From: Variovorax sp. J22G73 | GTDB taxonomy: Bacteria; Pseudomonadota; Gammaproteobacteria; Burkholderiales; Burkholderiaceae_C | Length of the DNA stretch: 64,000 nucleotides | Direction: 5' to 3' | Assembly: GCF_030317035.1 (NCBI RefSeq) | Contig: NZ_JASZYK010000001.1 | Location: forward strand, 930,001-994,000 | In this document: positions 17,868-27,138 of the stretch, piece after piece | Layout of the letters: each line of letters begins with the position of its first letter | Numbering within the stretch: the first letter of the stretch is position 1 | Translations under genes and position numbers: made by a program | The notes under the pieces: model-generated | Database searches by the model: none | Told to the model about the DNA's origin: nothing | The model's input: the letters and a program-made list of their open reading frames with translations, nothing else

Positions 17868-18485
17868 TCAGTTGCGTGCGAACAGCGCGTCGTACACGCG
17901 GATCGACGCATAGGCGTCGTTCGCGGCGTAGCGGATCTGCGCCTCGGTGAGCTGCTTGTTGGCCCAGTTCGAGGTGGTCGCCTTGCGCGACTTGATGAAG
18001 CGCCGCTCGAACACCAGCGCCACCGCCGCCTTCACGCCCACCGACTTGCGGTAGCCGCGGCGGCGGAACTCGTTGTCGATGTCGAACACCGCGCCCGGCT
18101 CGATGCCCAGCCGGTTGCGAATGAGCGTGAGGTCGCCCGACAGGCCGAAGCCCACCTTGCGCAGCTCGGCGGAGGCGATCAGCGCGGCCACCACCGGGTT
18201 GCAGTCGGTGCGGTGCAGCTGGAAGAGCCAGGCCGTGTCGCGCGTCGAAAACTGCACCACGTGCGGGCCGCCCGACACCTCGTTCTTCGCGAAGGTGGGC
18301 TTGGATTCGGTGTCGAAGCCCGCAATGCCGGCCGCCAGCAGCGTGGCGGCGGCGCGCTCGGCGTCCGCCAGCGTCTGCACGACCACGATGTCTCGCAGGC
18401 CGAGGCCGTCGAAGGGTTCGAGCAGCGCGATCTGTTCGCGCTCGGGCAGCGGCGGGAGATGTGGGAGAGAGGCGTTGTCGTTCAC
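17868..18485 (-). CDS. 3'-5' exonuclease, RNase D/DEDD family
   Basis: 205 residues from GTG 18485, which overlaps the stop of the upstream TfoX-like gene as GTGA. Exo I is at Asp58/Glu60 (GFDTESKP), exo II near GFGLSGDLTLI and exo III in IRYAANDAYASIRVY. This is the stand-alone nuclease domain of the DnaQ-like DEDDy superfamily, without the HRDC domains of RNase D. It probably trims RNA or DNA 3' ends; the substrate is unknown. Upstream in-frame codons continue inside the TfoX gene but encode low-complexity sequence and are not the start. Confidence 0.88.
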   Translation of the reverse strand: MNDNASLPHLPPLPEREQIALLEPFDGLGLRDIVVVQTLADAERAAATLLAAGIAGFDTESKPTFAKNEVSGGPHVVQFSTRDTAWLFQLHRTDCNPVVAALIASAELRKVGFGLSGDLTLIRNRLGIEPGAVFDIDNEFRRRGYRKSVGVKAAVALVFERRFIKSRKATTSNWANKQLTEAQIRYAANDAYASIRVYDALFARN

Positions 18486-18988
18486 CGGGCGCTGGCTTTC
18501 GCTGTTTTCTTCGCTGCTTTTTTCGTTGCGTTCTTCACTGAGGCTTTCTTTGCGGGTGTCTTGACGGGTGCTTTCCTGGCCGCCGCCTTTTTGGCTGGTA
18601 CCTTCCTGGCCGGCACCTTTTTGGCCGGCGACTTTCTGGCAGCGGATGGCTTTCTCGGCTTGGGCGGCTGGCCTGAACGCAGCGCGGCTTCGTACGCGCG
18701 CCGGCCCCACAGCGCGGCCTCTTCACGGTCTTCGAACAGGTCCGCCGGGGCTTGCCGGTACGACAGCGGCGTCTCCTGGCCCTGGCGCATGTACGTGAAG
18801 GGCGGCAGGTTCTGCCGGTCGAAGTGCGGCGCGCTTTCGACGTCGGACTTCAGGTAGAGCGTGTCGCCCTGCACGATGGCGATCATGCGGCCCTCGTGGA
18901 AGATGCCGTGCCCGCCGAACATGCGGCGCGGCGCGATGCGCCCGAAGCGCTCGAAGATCTCGTGCAGGCTGTCGACGAAGGCGCTCAT
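18482..18988 (-). CDS. TfoX/Sxy N-terminal domain protein with histone H1-like tail
   Basis: 168 residues. Residues 1-95 are a TfoX N-terminal domain (RRMFGGHGIFHEGRMIAIV and LYLKSDVE are typical). Residues 108-168 are a Lys/Ala/Pro-rich tail of PAKK/ARK units resembling bacterial histone H1-like or AlgP proteins. The TfoX domain is linked to competence regulation in gammaproteobacteria, but small stand-alone forms are uncharacterised. The basic tail suggests nucleic-acid binding. It is translationally coupled to the downstream nuclease, which fits a DNA- or RNA-related role. Confidence 0.88.
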   Translation of the reverse strand: MSAFVDSLHEIFERFGRIAPRRMFGGHGIFHEGRMIAIVQGDTLYLKSDVESAPHFDRQNLPPFTYMRQGQETPLSYRQAPADLFEDREEAALWGRRAYEAALRSGQPPKPRKPSAARKSPAKKVPARKVPAKKAAARKAPVKTPAKKASVKNATKKAAKKTAKASAR

Positions 18989-19076
18989 GAAGTGGTCTCG
19001 ATGCGGTGGCCGTTCCGAAGGGCGATGGGCTCGGTGCGCACGCTGGCGGGATGGTGGCTGGAAAGAGGGGGGCGGC

Positions 19077-19580
19077 TCAGCCCACGCGCCACGGCGGGCG
19101 CGAGGGCGACCAATGGTAGGCGATGCGTTCGCGCCCGCTGGTGGGGTGGCGATCGACGGTGCCGCGCTCGAGGCCGTAGCGCTCGTAGAAGCGCTGCGCC
19201 GATGTGTTGGTCACCGCCACGTGCAGCCGCCACCCGGTGGGAATGCGCACGCAGGCCTCGTCCAGCAGCGCCTTCCCCAGCCCCTGGCTGCGCAGGTGCG
19301 GCTCGACGAAGAGCTGCGCCACGTACTCGCGCCGGCCCAGCAGCACCATGAAGGCCAGCACCTGGCCCTCGCGCTCGGCCAGCACCACGTCGGCGGGCGG
19401 GCCGAATTCGGTCTGCACGCGGTGCAGCCAGTGGGCGATGGGCTCGATGGTGGCGGCCCCGCGGTTGGCCGAGGTCCAGGCGCGGCGCCAGATGCCGGCC
19501 AGCACCATGTTTTCTTCGGGACCGCCTTCGCGCGATCGCAGTTGAAAGGCGGGGATCTGGGCGGCGGACATGCGAACCAT
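19077..19580 (-). CDS. GNAT-family N-acetyltransferase
   Basis: 167 residues from ATG 19580 (MVRMSAAQIPAF); ATG 19571 is an equally possible start. The acetyl-CoA motif is LRSQGLGKALLDEA, followed by NTSAQRFYERYGLERG, the usual C-terminal GNAT signature. The substrate is unknown. It is one of two acetyltransferases of this type in the window and has no operon partner. Confidence 0.87.
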   Translation of the reverse strand: MVRMSAAQIPAFQLRSREGGPEENMVLAGIWRRAWTSANRGAATIEPIAHWLHRVQTEFGPPADVVLAEREGQVLAFMVLLGRREYVAQLFVEPHLRSQGLGKALLDEACVRIPTGWRLHVAVTNTSAQRFYERYGLERGTVDRHPTSGRERIAYHWSPSRPPWRVG

Positions 19581-19680
19581 GATACGGCCCGAGCACAGCG
19601 CGGTGAACACCCGATGCGAACGTTTCCCTCGGCTTCCCTTGGCTTGCCCTCCGGCGTTTTTCCTGAACTTTCTTTGTCGT

Positions 19681-20523
19681 TCAGGCCTGCCCGAACGCCG
19701 ACCAGTCCTTGCCGCCCAGCCCCTGCGCGATGGCCGCGTGCATGCGCTGCTGCACGATGCGCGCGGCGGGCAGCACCACCTGCCTGGCCTCGCCCGCGTC
19801 GAGCGCGAGGTTCACGTCCTTCAGCCCCAGCGTGAGCTTGAAGCCGGGCTCGTAGTCGCCCGTGGCGATGCGCTTGCCGTAGCGCTGGTAGCTGGGGCTC
19901 GCGAACAGCGTGTTGGTCACGATGTCGATGAAGTCCGCGCCCCGCAACCCGTACGACTCGCCCAGCGCCACGGCCTCCGACAGGGCCTGGATGGCCTGCG
20001 CGATCATCATGTTGCCGGCGATCTTGGCCACGTTGGCGCGCAGCGGGTCTTCGCCGAGCGGCCACACGCGCCGGCTCATCGCGTCGAGCAGCGGGCGCAC
20101 CGTGGCCAGCGCCTGTTCCGGCCCCGCGGCCATGATGTTGAGCTGCCCCGCGGCGGCCACGGCCGGCACGCCGAACACCGGCGCCGCAACGTAGGCCACG
20201 CCCGCCTCCTCGTGCAGCGCCGCCAGTTCGCCGGACAGCGCGGGCGAGATGGTGGCCATCATCACGTGCACGCAGCCGGGCCGCGCCGAGCGCAGCGCGC
20301 CCGAATCGACGATCACGCCGCGCACGGCCGCGTCGTCGGCCAGCATCGTGAGCACCACTTCGTGCTGGAAGGCCGCGGCCGGGGCGTCGAGCAGCGTCAT
20401 GCCCTCCAGCGCCTCGGCGGGCGCCGGGTTGCGGTTCCACACCGCCACCCGGTGGCCCGCCGCGACCAGGTTCGGCACCATGGCCGCGCCCATGCTTCCG
20501 ATGCCGATGAATGCTGTGTCCAT
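19681..20523 (-). CDS. NAD(P)-dependent 3-hydroxyisobutyrate dehydrogenase-like oxidoreductase
   Basis: 280 residues from ATG 20523. The Rossmann motif FIGIGSMGAAM opens the protein. The middle part has the substrate-binding segment and NVAKIAGNMMIAQAIQALSEA, with the catalytic Lys in the beta-hydroxyacid dehydrogenase helix. This family oxidises 3-hydroxyisobutyrate, tartronate semialdehyde or other beta-hydroxy acids; which one cannot be told. It is divergent from a LysR gene with 94 bp between, so the LysR protein probably controls it. The interval contains GCCGGC inverted repeats. Confidence 0.88.
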   Translation of the reverse strand: MDTAFIGIGSMGAAMVPNLVAAGHRVAVWNRNPAPAEALEGMTLLDAPAAAFQHEVVLTMLADDAAVRGVIVDSGALRSARPGCVHVMMATISPALSGELAALHEEAGVAYVAAPVFGVPAVAAAGQLNIMAAGPEQALATVRPLLDAMSRRVWPLGEDPLRANVAKIAGNMMIAQAIQALSEAVALGESYGLRGADFIDIVTNTLFASPSYQRYGKRIATGDYEPGFKLTLGLKDVNLALDAGEARQVVLPAARIVQQRMHAAIAQGLGGKDWSAFGQA

Positions 20524-20617
20524 TGAGTCGATCTCCACGTTGAAAGCCGGCCAGTCTGCCGGCCCGCGCGGCGTGGCGGAAGTACGCGCCGCCGCAAAAG
20601 CGCTATACGCTCGGCGC

Positions 20618-21574
20618 ATGGAAAAGAACACGGCCGCCGCCGACCGCATCGAGCTGATGCAGACCTTCGTGCGCATCGTGGAGGCGGGCAGCCTGTCGGC
20701 CGCCGCCGCGCAGATCGGCGCCACGCAGCCCACCGTGAGCCGCCGGCTGCAGGCGCTGGAACGCTCGCTGGGCGTGAAGCTGCTGCAGCGCTCCACGCAC
20801 GCCATGAACCTCACCGAGGACGGCGAGCGCTGCTACGAGCGCGCCAAGGACATGGTCGCCAACTGGAACGCGCTGCAGTCCGACCTGCGCGGCACGCAGG
20901 AAGACCCCGAGGGCACGCTGCGCGTGCTGGTGCCGCATGCCTTCGGCCAGCAGCAGTTGCTGGGGCCGCTCGCCAGCTTCCTGCGCGGCCACCCGCGCGT
21001 GCGGGTGGAGTGGATGCTGCGCGACGGCACGCCGAACTTCATTGCCGAGAACATCGACTGCGCCATCCAGGTGGGCGAGGTGACCGACCCGTCGGTGGTG
21101 GCGATCAAGCTGGCGGACGTGCCGCGCATCGTGGTGGCGGCACCGTCGGTGCTGGGCGGCTCGCCAGTGAAGGGCGGCTTGCCGGTACCGGACCATGTCG
21201 AGGCGCTGGCCGCATTGCCGTGGATTGCGCTGAGCATGTACTACCGCAACGAGATCACGCTCACGCATTCGGTCACGGGGGCGTCGCGCGCCATCGGCAT
21301 TCGAACGCAGCTCACCACCGACAGCCTCTACGCGCTGCGCACCGCGGCGCTGATGGGGTTGGGCGTGTGCGCGGCATCGGCCTGGGCGGTGCACGACGAC
21401 ATTGCGCGCGGCGAGCTGGTGCACCTGCTGCCCGAGTGGTGCGCCGCGCCCTTGCCGATGTACTTGGTCTATCCGCCGGCGCGTTTCTATCCGGTGCGCC
21501 TGCGGCGCTTCCTGGACGCGGTGCGCGAGGCCATGCCCGAGACCATCGGCGCGCGTGGGCTGCTCAGGCCCTGA
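20618..21574 (+). CDS. LysR-family transcriptional regulator
   Basis: 318 residues from ATG 20618. The N-terminal helix-turn-helix (AGSLSAAAAQIGATQPTVSRRLQALE) is followed by a LysR substrate-binding domain. It is divergent from the 3-hydroxyisobutyrate dehydrogenase-like gene, its likely target. The last 20 bp before the convergent fghA end contain two near-identical TCAGGCCCTGA copies. Confidence 0.92.
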   Translation: MEKNTAAADRIELMQTFVRIVEAGSLSAAAAQIGATQPTVSRRLQALERSLGVKLLQRSTHAMNLTEDGERCYERAKDMVANWNALQSDLRGTQEDPEGTLRVLVPHAFGQQQLLGPLASFLRGHPRVRVEWMLRDGTPNFIAENIDCAIQVGEVTDPSVVAIKLADVPRIVVAAPSVLGGSPVKGGLPVPDHVEALAALPWIALSMYYRNEITLTHSVTGASRAIGIRTQLTTDSLYALRTAALMGLGVCAASAWAVHDDIARGELVHLLPEWCAAPLPMYLVYPPARFYPVRLRRFLDAVREAMPETIGARGLLRP

Positions 21575-21593
21575 ACCTCCGAGCCCGGCCTGT

Positions 21594-22493
21594 TCAGGCC
21601 CTGAGGGTCTGCGCGTGGTGCGCGATGTGGTCCGCCATGAAGCTCTGGATGAAGTAGTAGCCGTGGTCGTAGCCCGCATGCCGGCGCAGCGTGAGCGGCT
21701 GGCCGGCGGCGAAGCAGGCGGCCTCGAAGGCCTCGGGGTGCAGCTGCTCGGCCAGGAACTTGTCGTCCAGCCCCTGGTCGACGAGGATGCCCTGCGGGTA
21801 GGGCGCGGCCACCTGCGATTTCATGAGCGCGCTGGCGTCGTGCGCCAGCCATTGCGCGCGGTCGGCGCCCGGCTCGCCCAGGTAGCCGGCGAAAGCCTTC
21901 TCGCCCCACGGGCACTGCGTGGGCGCGCAGATGGGCGCAAAGGCCGACAGCGACCTGAAGCGCCCCGGATGCCGCAGCGCCAGCGTGAGCGCGCCGTGCC
22001 CGCCCATCGAGTGGCCGAAGATGCCGATGCGTTCGCCGTCGATGGCAAAATGCTGCGCCACCAGCGGCAGCAGCTCGTGCACGATCCAGCTTTCCATGCG
22101 CCAGTGCGTGGCCCAGGGCCCGGCCAGCGCGTCGAGGTAGAAGCCGGCGCCGATGCCGAAGTCCCAGCTGTCCTTGGCGCCCGGCAGGCTTTCGACCGTG
22201 GCGCCGCGCGGGCTGGTGTCGGGCGCGATCAGCGCAATGCCCAGGCTCGCGGCCATGCGCTGCGCGCCGGCCTTGGTCGCGAAGGTTTCCTCGTTGCAGG
22301 TGAGCCCCGCGAGGTAGAGCAGGGCGGGCACGCGTTCGGGGTTGCTCTTCAGCGCCTGCGGCGGCAGGTAGACCGAGAAGCGCATCGGCAGGCCGATTTC
22401 ATGCGACGCGTGCTCGTGAAAGCTCTGCACGCCGCCGAAGGCGTGGTGCGCGGAAAGGGTCTTGGGGGTGTTGTCGGTCATGGGGTCCGTCAT
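21594..22493 (-). CDS. fghA: S-formylglutathione hydrolase
   Basis: 299 residues from ATG 22493, overlapping the upstream stop as ATGA. The nucleophile elbow is IFGHSMGGHGAL and the catalytic His is in HAGYDHGYYFI. YLAGLTCNEETFATKAG is diagnostic of esterase D/FrmB-type enzymes. It hydrolyses S-formylglutathione to formate and glutathione, the second step of glutathione-dependent formaldehyde oxidation after the adhC product encoded upstream in the same operon. Confidence 0.96.
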   Translation of the reverse strand: MTDPMTDNTPKTLSAHHAFGGVQSFHEHASHEIGLPMRFSVYLPPQALKSNPERVPALLYLAGLTCNEETFATKAGAQRMAASLGIALIAPDTSPRGATVESLPGAKDSWDFGIGAGFYLDALAGPWATHWRMESWIVHELLPLVAQHFAIDGERIGIFGHSMGGHGALTLALRHPGRFRSLSAFAPICAPTQCPWGEKAFAGYLGEPGADRAQWLAHDASALMKSQVAAPYPQGILVDQGLDDKFLAEQLHPEAFEAACFAAGQPLTLRRHAGYDHGYYFIQSFMADHIAHHAQTLRA

Positions 22494-23413
22494 GAGGTCT
22501 TTTTTTCGCGCAGGGCGGGCACCAGTTCGAGCACCGCGTCGGCGAAGGTGCGCGGCGCTTCCTGCGGCATGTTGTGGCCCACGCCGGGCACCAGCCGGTG
22601 CGAGCGCGGCCCGCTGAAGCGGTGGGCATGCGCCGACGGCTCGGCCGGTGGGCGCACGCCGTCGTCGATGCCGTCGAAGGTGATGGTGGGCACGCCGATG
22701 GCGGGCTGGGCCGCCAGGCGGCGCTCGATGTCGGCATAGGCAGGGTCGCCGGGCGCCAGGCCGAAGCGGTGGCGGTACGACTGGATCACCACGTCCACGA
22801 AGTCGGGGTGGTCGAAGGCGGCGGCGCTGCGCTCGAAGGTGGCGTCGTCGAACTTCCACGTGGGCGACCACAGCTTCCACAGCAGCCGGGTGATGCCCTT
22901 GCGGTCCTTGGCCAGGCCGGCGCGGCCGCGCTCGCTGTGAAAGTAGTACTGGTACCAGAGGCTGTGCTCGTTCTCGGCCGTGTCGGGCTCCATCGCCTTG
23001 GCGATGTTCTGGATGTTGTAGCTGTTGAAAGAGACCAGCCCCGCCACCCGCTCCGTCCACAGCGCCGCGACCACGCAGGCCGCGCGGCCGCCCCAGTCGT
23101 AGCCGGCGAGCACGGCGCGTTCGATGTTCAGTGCGTCGAGCAGCGCCAGCAGGTCGGCGCCCAGCGCGGCCTGTTCGCCCGAGCGCGGCGTGGCGTCGCT
23201 CAGGAAGCGCGTGGCGCCGTAGCCGCGCAGGTACGGCACGATCACCCGGCAGCCCTGCGCGGCGAGCAGGGGCGCCACTTCCGCGTAGGTATGGATGTCG
23301 TACGGAAAGCCGTGCATCAGCAGCACCGGCGGGCCGTCGGCGGGGCCGGCCTCGAAGTACGCGACTTCGAGCACACCGGCCTCGATCTTGTGCAAGGGTT
23401 CCATCTTTTGCAT
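22490..23413 (-). CDS. Epoxide hydrolase-like alpha/beta hydrolase
   Basis: 307 residues from ATG 23413, preceded by GGAGG with a 10-bp gap. The oxyanion HGFP is in LLMHGFPYDIHTY, the Asp nucleophile in LAGYDWGGRAA and the catalytic His in VPGVGHNMPQEAP. Asp in place of Ser puts it with soluble epoxide hydrolases and dehalogenases. It sits between adhC and fghA and is translationally coupled to the latter, so it presumably acts in the same catabolic sequence, perhaps on an upstream intermediate. The 131-bp gap before it carries repeat copy B. Confidence 0.87.
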   Translation of the reverse strand: MQKMEPLHKIEAGVLEVAYFEAGPADGPPVLLMHGFPYDIHTYAEVAPLLAAQGCRVIVPYLRGYGATRFLSDATPRSGEQAALGADLLALLDALNIERAVLAGYDWGGRAACVVAALWTERVAGLVSFNSYNIQNIAKAMEPDTAENEHSLWYQYYFHSERGRAGLAKDRKGITRLLWKLWSPTWKFDDATFERSAAAFDHPDFVDVVIQSYRHRFGLAPGDPAYADIERRLAAQPAIGVPTITFDGIDDGVRPPAEPSAHAHRFSGPRSHRLVPGVGHNMPQEAPRTFADAVLELVPALREKKTS

Positions 23414-23458
23414 CACCGACTCACCTCCGAAGAGCACGTGGGAGTTATTCCAGGAACA

Positions 23459-23543
23459 CCGCGGAACCGGCTTTGCCGGGCCGCTGGTGTTGCCCCCTGC
23501 AAGGGGGTTGGAGAAGCGACACGAAGTGCGCGAAGCCTGGGGG
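23459..23543 (-). repeat. Dispersed intergenic repeat, copy B
   Basis: This 85-bp element on the minus strand begins directly after the adhC stop codon with CCCCCAGGCTTCGCGC, continues through ACTTCGTGTCGCTTCTCC and an AACCCCCTTGCAGGGGG hairpin, and ends near CCGGTTCCGCGG. It differs from the copy at 31557-31641 at one base out of 85 by my reading. Confidence 0.92.
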
Positions 23544-24662
<1,119 letters not shown>

Positions 24663-24702
24663 GGTGTTGGGGTTCTTCAGAAAGCGGGAGGGATGAGGAT
24701 TC

Positions 24703-25419
24703 TCAGGCAGGGCCAGCAGGGAAGATACCCGACATGCCGATGAACCCCGGCACGTGGCGGAAATTCCAGACCCAGTTTCGCAGTGCGGGAAATTCGTCGA
24801 GCGAAATGCCGCCCTCGCCGGCCAGCGCGACGTAGGGAAAGCAGGCCAGGTCGGCAATGGTGGGGTCGCCGGACGAGGCCAGCCAGCGCATGCCCGTGCC
24901 GGCTTGCCCGGCATGCCCGGCATGCTCTGCCCGTTCGGCTTGTCCCGCCTGTTCCGACTGTTCCGCCTGTTCCGACTGTTCCGCCAGATGGTCGTCGAGC
25001 ACGCGGAACACCTCGCGCGCGCCGCGGCGGCAGGCCTCGATGTCCAGGTGGTGGTAGCCCAGCGCGTCGTGCAGCCGCGCGGCCGACGCGGTGCGGGTGA
25101 TGTCGTCGGCCGTGGCCAGCCACATGGCGACCTGGCCGCGCAGCTTCGGGTCGTCCGGATACCAGCGGCGCTGCGTGTCGTAGCGGCTCGCCAGGTAGAC
25201 CAGGATGGCCTGCGCATCGCGCAGCACGAAGCCGTCGTCATCGAGCACCGGCAACTGGCCCAGCGGGTTGAGGTTCGCCAGGAAGGCGGCTGACTTGTGT
25301 TCGCGGCCCGGAAAAAAATCGACCGGCACCGTCTGGTAGTCGATGCCGAGCCACGCCAGCATCTGCCGCACCTTGAAGCAGTTGCCCGAGAGCGGGTAGT
25401 CGTACAGCTTCATCGTCAT
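24703..25419 (-). CDS. Glutathione S-transferase with low-complexity insert
   Basis: 238 residues from ATG 25419, overlapping the oxygenase stop as ATGA. The N-terminal thioredoxin fold starts [19 protein letters not shown], with the Ser of the active-site loop, and the glutathione-binding cis-Pro region is [10 protein letters not shown]. The helical C-domain is interrupted near residue 150 by a Glu/Gln/Ala-rich insert of about 28 residues ([19 protein letters not shown]), encoded by 9-bp repeats. The insert then gives way to normal GST sequence ([16 protein letters not shown]). It may conjugate or reductively dehalogenate a substrate, or act as a demethylation or isomerisation partner for the oxygenase. 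Confidence 0.88.
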   Translation of the reverse strand: MTMKLYDYPLSGNCFKVRQMLAWLGIDYQTVPVDFFPGREHKSAAFLANLNPLGQLPVLDDDGFVLRDAQAILVYLASRYDTQRRWYPDDPKLRGQVAMWLATADDITRTASAARLHDALGYHHLDIEACRRGAREVFRVLDDHLAEQSEQAEQSEQAGQAERAEHAGHAGQAGTGMRWLASSGDPTIADLACFPYVALAGEGGISLDEFPALRNWVWNFRHVPGFIGMSGIFPAGPA

Positions 25420-26267
25420 GCCCCGGTCTCCGAGTGTTTCACGCCGAAGCGCATGCCGCGCTCGCGCAGCCAGCGCCGGTACGTGACCGACGAGGTGTCG
25501 CCGCGCGTGGGCGTTTCGGCGCGGCCTTCGAGCGGCATGCGCTTGAAGGCGTGGTTCTCCAGTATGGGTTTGTCCTGCCCGAAGATGGTGTGCTGGAAGG
25601 CGATGAGCGCGGCGCCGCTGGAGTCGTCGTCGTAGCAGGCCAGCACCGTGTGGGCGACGACATGCTCGTCGTCCACCGGCTGCAGGAACAGGCCGATGGC
25701 GTCGAGCGCGCCCTCGCGAAAGCTCGACTTGTAGAGCATGGCCGAGAAGGGCTGCATCACGCGGTACTTGTAGAGCACCTCGCTGCCGGTGTCGTGCGCG
25801 GCCGAGGCGCGCGGCTGCCAGAAGCGGCAGTCGGTGGCCCAGATCTCGCCTGTGGCGGGCTCTATGGCCACCTGGTACCGCGCGACCTCGGTGTGCGGCA
25901 CCTTGCCGAGGTAGTCGGCGTGCACGAAGGGGAAGTGCGCCATGTCCAGGAAGTTCTCGATCACGCGCAGGCCCGACACCGCCACGCCGATGCCGCCGCA
26001 GTCGATGGTGCGGCGCCCGGGTTCGCTGTATTCGGGAAAGTCGAACAACGCGCGCGCCGGCCGGCCGCTGGGGCAGGCCCAGAGGTAGCCGTAGCGCGAT
26101 TGCACGGCCAGCGGCTGCTCGCCGACGCGGCAGTGCGGCGTGCCGTCGCCATCGGTCCACAGCCGCACGGTTTCGCCGAGCAGGCGGGTGGTGCGCGGCA
26201 CCGTGGTGGCGGGCCCGAGAACGAGCCAGTCGTCGAGCATGTTGGGGTCGTCGGTTACGAAGGGCAT
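25416..26267 (-). CDS. Ring-hydroxylating oxygenase catalytic subunit lacking its Rieske centre
   Basis: 283 residues. The opening (DDWLVLGPATTVPRTTRLLGETVRLW) matches the first strands of a VanA/PaO-type Rieske oxygenase. The sequence then jumps from about residue 48 to GEQPLAVQSRYGYLWACPSG, the block that normally follows the Rieske domain, and no CxH...CxxH pair exists. The mononuclear iron site is intact: N105, D108, H111 and H116 in ENFLDMAHFPFVH, with D232 in IFGQDKPILE as probable third ligand. Family members with the domain are about 340-350 residues. The gene 13 bp upstream encodes a separate Rieske protein, so the two probably form one split enzyme. Related enzymes include O-demethylases. 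Confidence 0.82.
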   Translation of the reverse strand: MPFVTDDPNMLDDWLVLGPATTVPRTTRLLGETVRLWTDGDGTPHCRVGEQPLAVQSRYGYLWACPSGRPARALFDFPEYSEPGRRTIDCGGIGVAVSGLRVIENFLDMAHFPFVHADYLGKVPHTEVARYQVAIEPATGEIWATDCRFWQPRASAAHDTGSEVLYKYRVMQPFSAMLYKSSFREGALDAIGLFLQPVDDEHVVAHTVLACYDDDSSGAALIAFQHTIFGQDKPILENHAFKRMPLEGRAETPTRGDTSSVTYRRWLRERGMRFGVKHSETGA

Positions 26268-26280
26268 GGGCGGGCTTTCT

Positions 26281-26949
26281 TTAGCCGAGGGCTTCGATGT
26301 CGCCGCGCAGGGTGCGCGCGGCGGTGTGCAGGGTCGCCATTGCGGCGCTGCCGTTGAGGGCGTCGCTCCACAGGTGGACGAAGGTGAGGGCGGGTTGCGC
26401 GTCGAGCACCAGCGCGACGGTGTCGACGCCGTCGAGCCGGCCGCGCCAGCCGCCGGAGTCCGCGTTGCTTGCAAAGCCGCGTTGCAGCAGTGCGTCACGC
26501 ACGGCGGCGGCCGGTGCGCGCACGGTCAGCGTGCGGCAGAAGTGCCAGCCGGCGGGCACGGCATCGGCCAATGCCGGCGGCGCGGCTGTGTCGGGCGACA
26601 GCGCGACCCACAGCATGCCCGCGGCCTCCGCGATGGGGAAGGTCTTCGCGCACACGTTGCGCGGCGCCTGCATGGCCGGGTGGGCCGGAATGCGCGTGCA
26701 CTGCCCGCTGCCCGCTTCGTACTCCCAGCCGTGGTACGCGCAGGCCAGCCGGTTCTCGATGACCTGGCCCAGCGTGAAGCGCACGCTGCGGTGCGGGCAT
26801 CGGTTTTCCCAGGCCTGGGCGCTGCCGTCGGCGGCGCGCCAGAGCGCGAGCTCCTGGCCCTGGGCGAAGCCGGCGACGATGTTGGCGCCCGGGCGCAGGT
26901 CGGCGGCGCGGGCAACGGGGTGCCAGGGGTTGGTGTCGTGTGTGTTCAT
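26281..26949 (-). CDS. Stand-alone Rieske [2Fe-2S] protein, partner of the downstream oxygenase
   Basis: 222 residues. Rieske ligands C51-x-H53 (RCPHRS) and C70-x2-H73 (CAYHGW) are all present, followed by FPIAEAAGMLWVAL, the usual end of the oxygenase Rieske domain. The remaining 100 residues have no NxxDxxHxxxxH iron site and no recognised family. The protein can therefore carry electrons but not activate oxygen by itself. It is the first gene of the operon, divergent from a LysR gene. No reductase gene is seen nearby, so a reductase from elsewhere would be needed. An alternative is an independent ferredoxin-like role. Confidence 0.85.
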   Translation of the reverse strand: MNTHDTNPWHPVARAADLRPGANIVAGFAQGQELALWRAADGSAQAWENRCPHRSVRFTLGQVIENRLACAYHGWEYEAGSGQCTRIPAHPAMQAPRNVCAKTFPIAEAAGMLWVALSPDTAAPPALADAVPAGWHFCRTLTVRAPAAAVRDALLQRGFASNADSGGWRGRLDGVDTVALVLDAQPALTFVHLWSDALNGSAAMATLHTAARTLRGDIEALG

Positions 26950-26991
26950 TCGTCGTGAGGGTGCGGAAGCTGGCAGGGCTGCAGGGCATTC

Positions 26992-27011
26992 GTATGAGAT
27001 GCCGGTGATAC
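26992..27011. promoter_or_regulatory. Candidate LysR-type site in the divergent promoter region
   Basis: GTAT-N12-ATAC lies midway between the divergent Rieske and LysR genes; next to it CGGTGATACCG (27004-27014) is a second short palindrome. LysR regulators bind interrupted dyads with AT-containing arms, usually T-N11-A. The spacing here is one base off, so the assignment is tentative. Confidence 0.3.
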
Positions 27012-27138
27012 CGTACCGCTTCCGCCCCACCGAAGAAAGCCACATGAAGAGACGCATCTTTTCATTCCTGAAACGCTCGCCCGTGTCCGGTGCGCTGTCC
27101 GTACCTTCTGCACAGGCCGCACGAGCTGCAAGAGCCGA

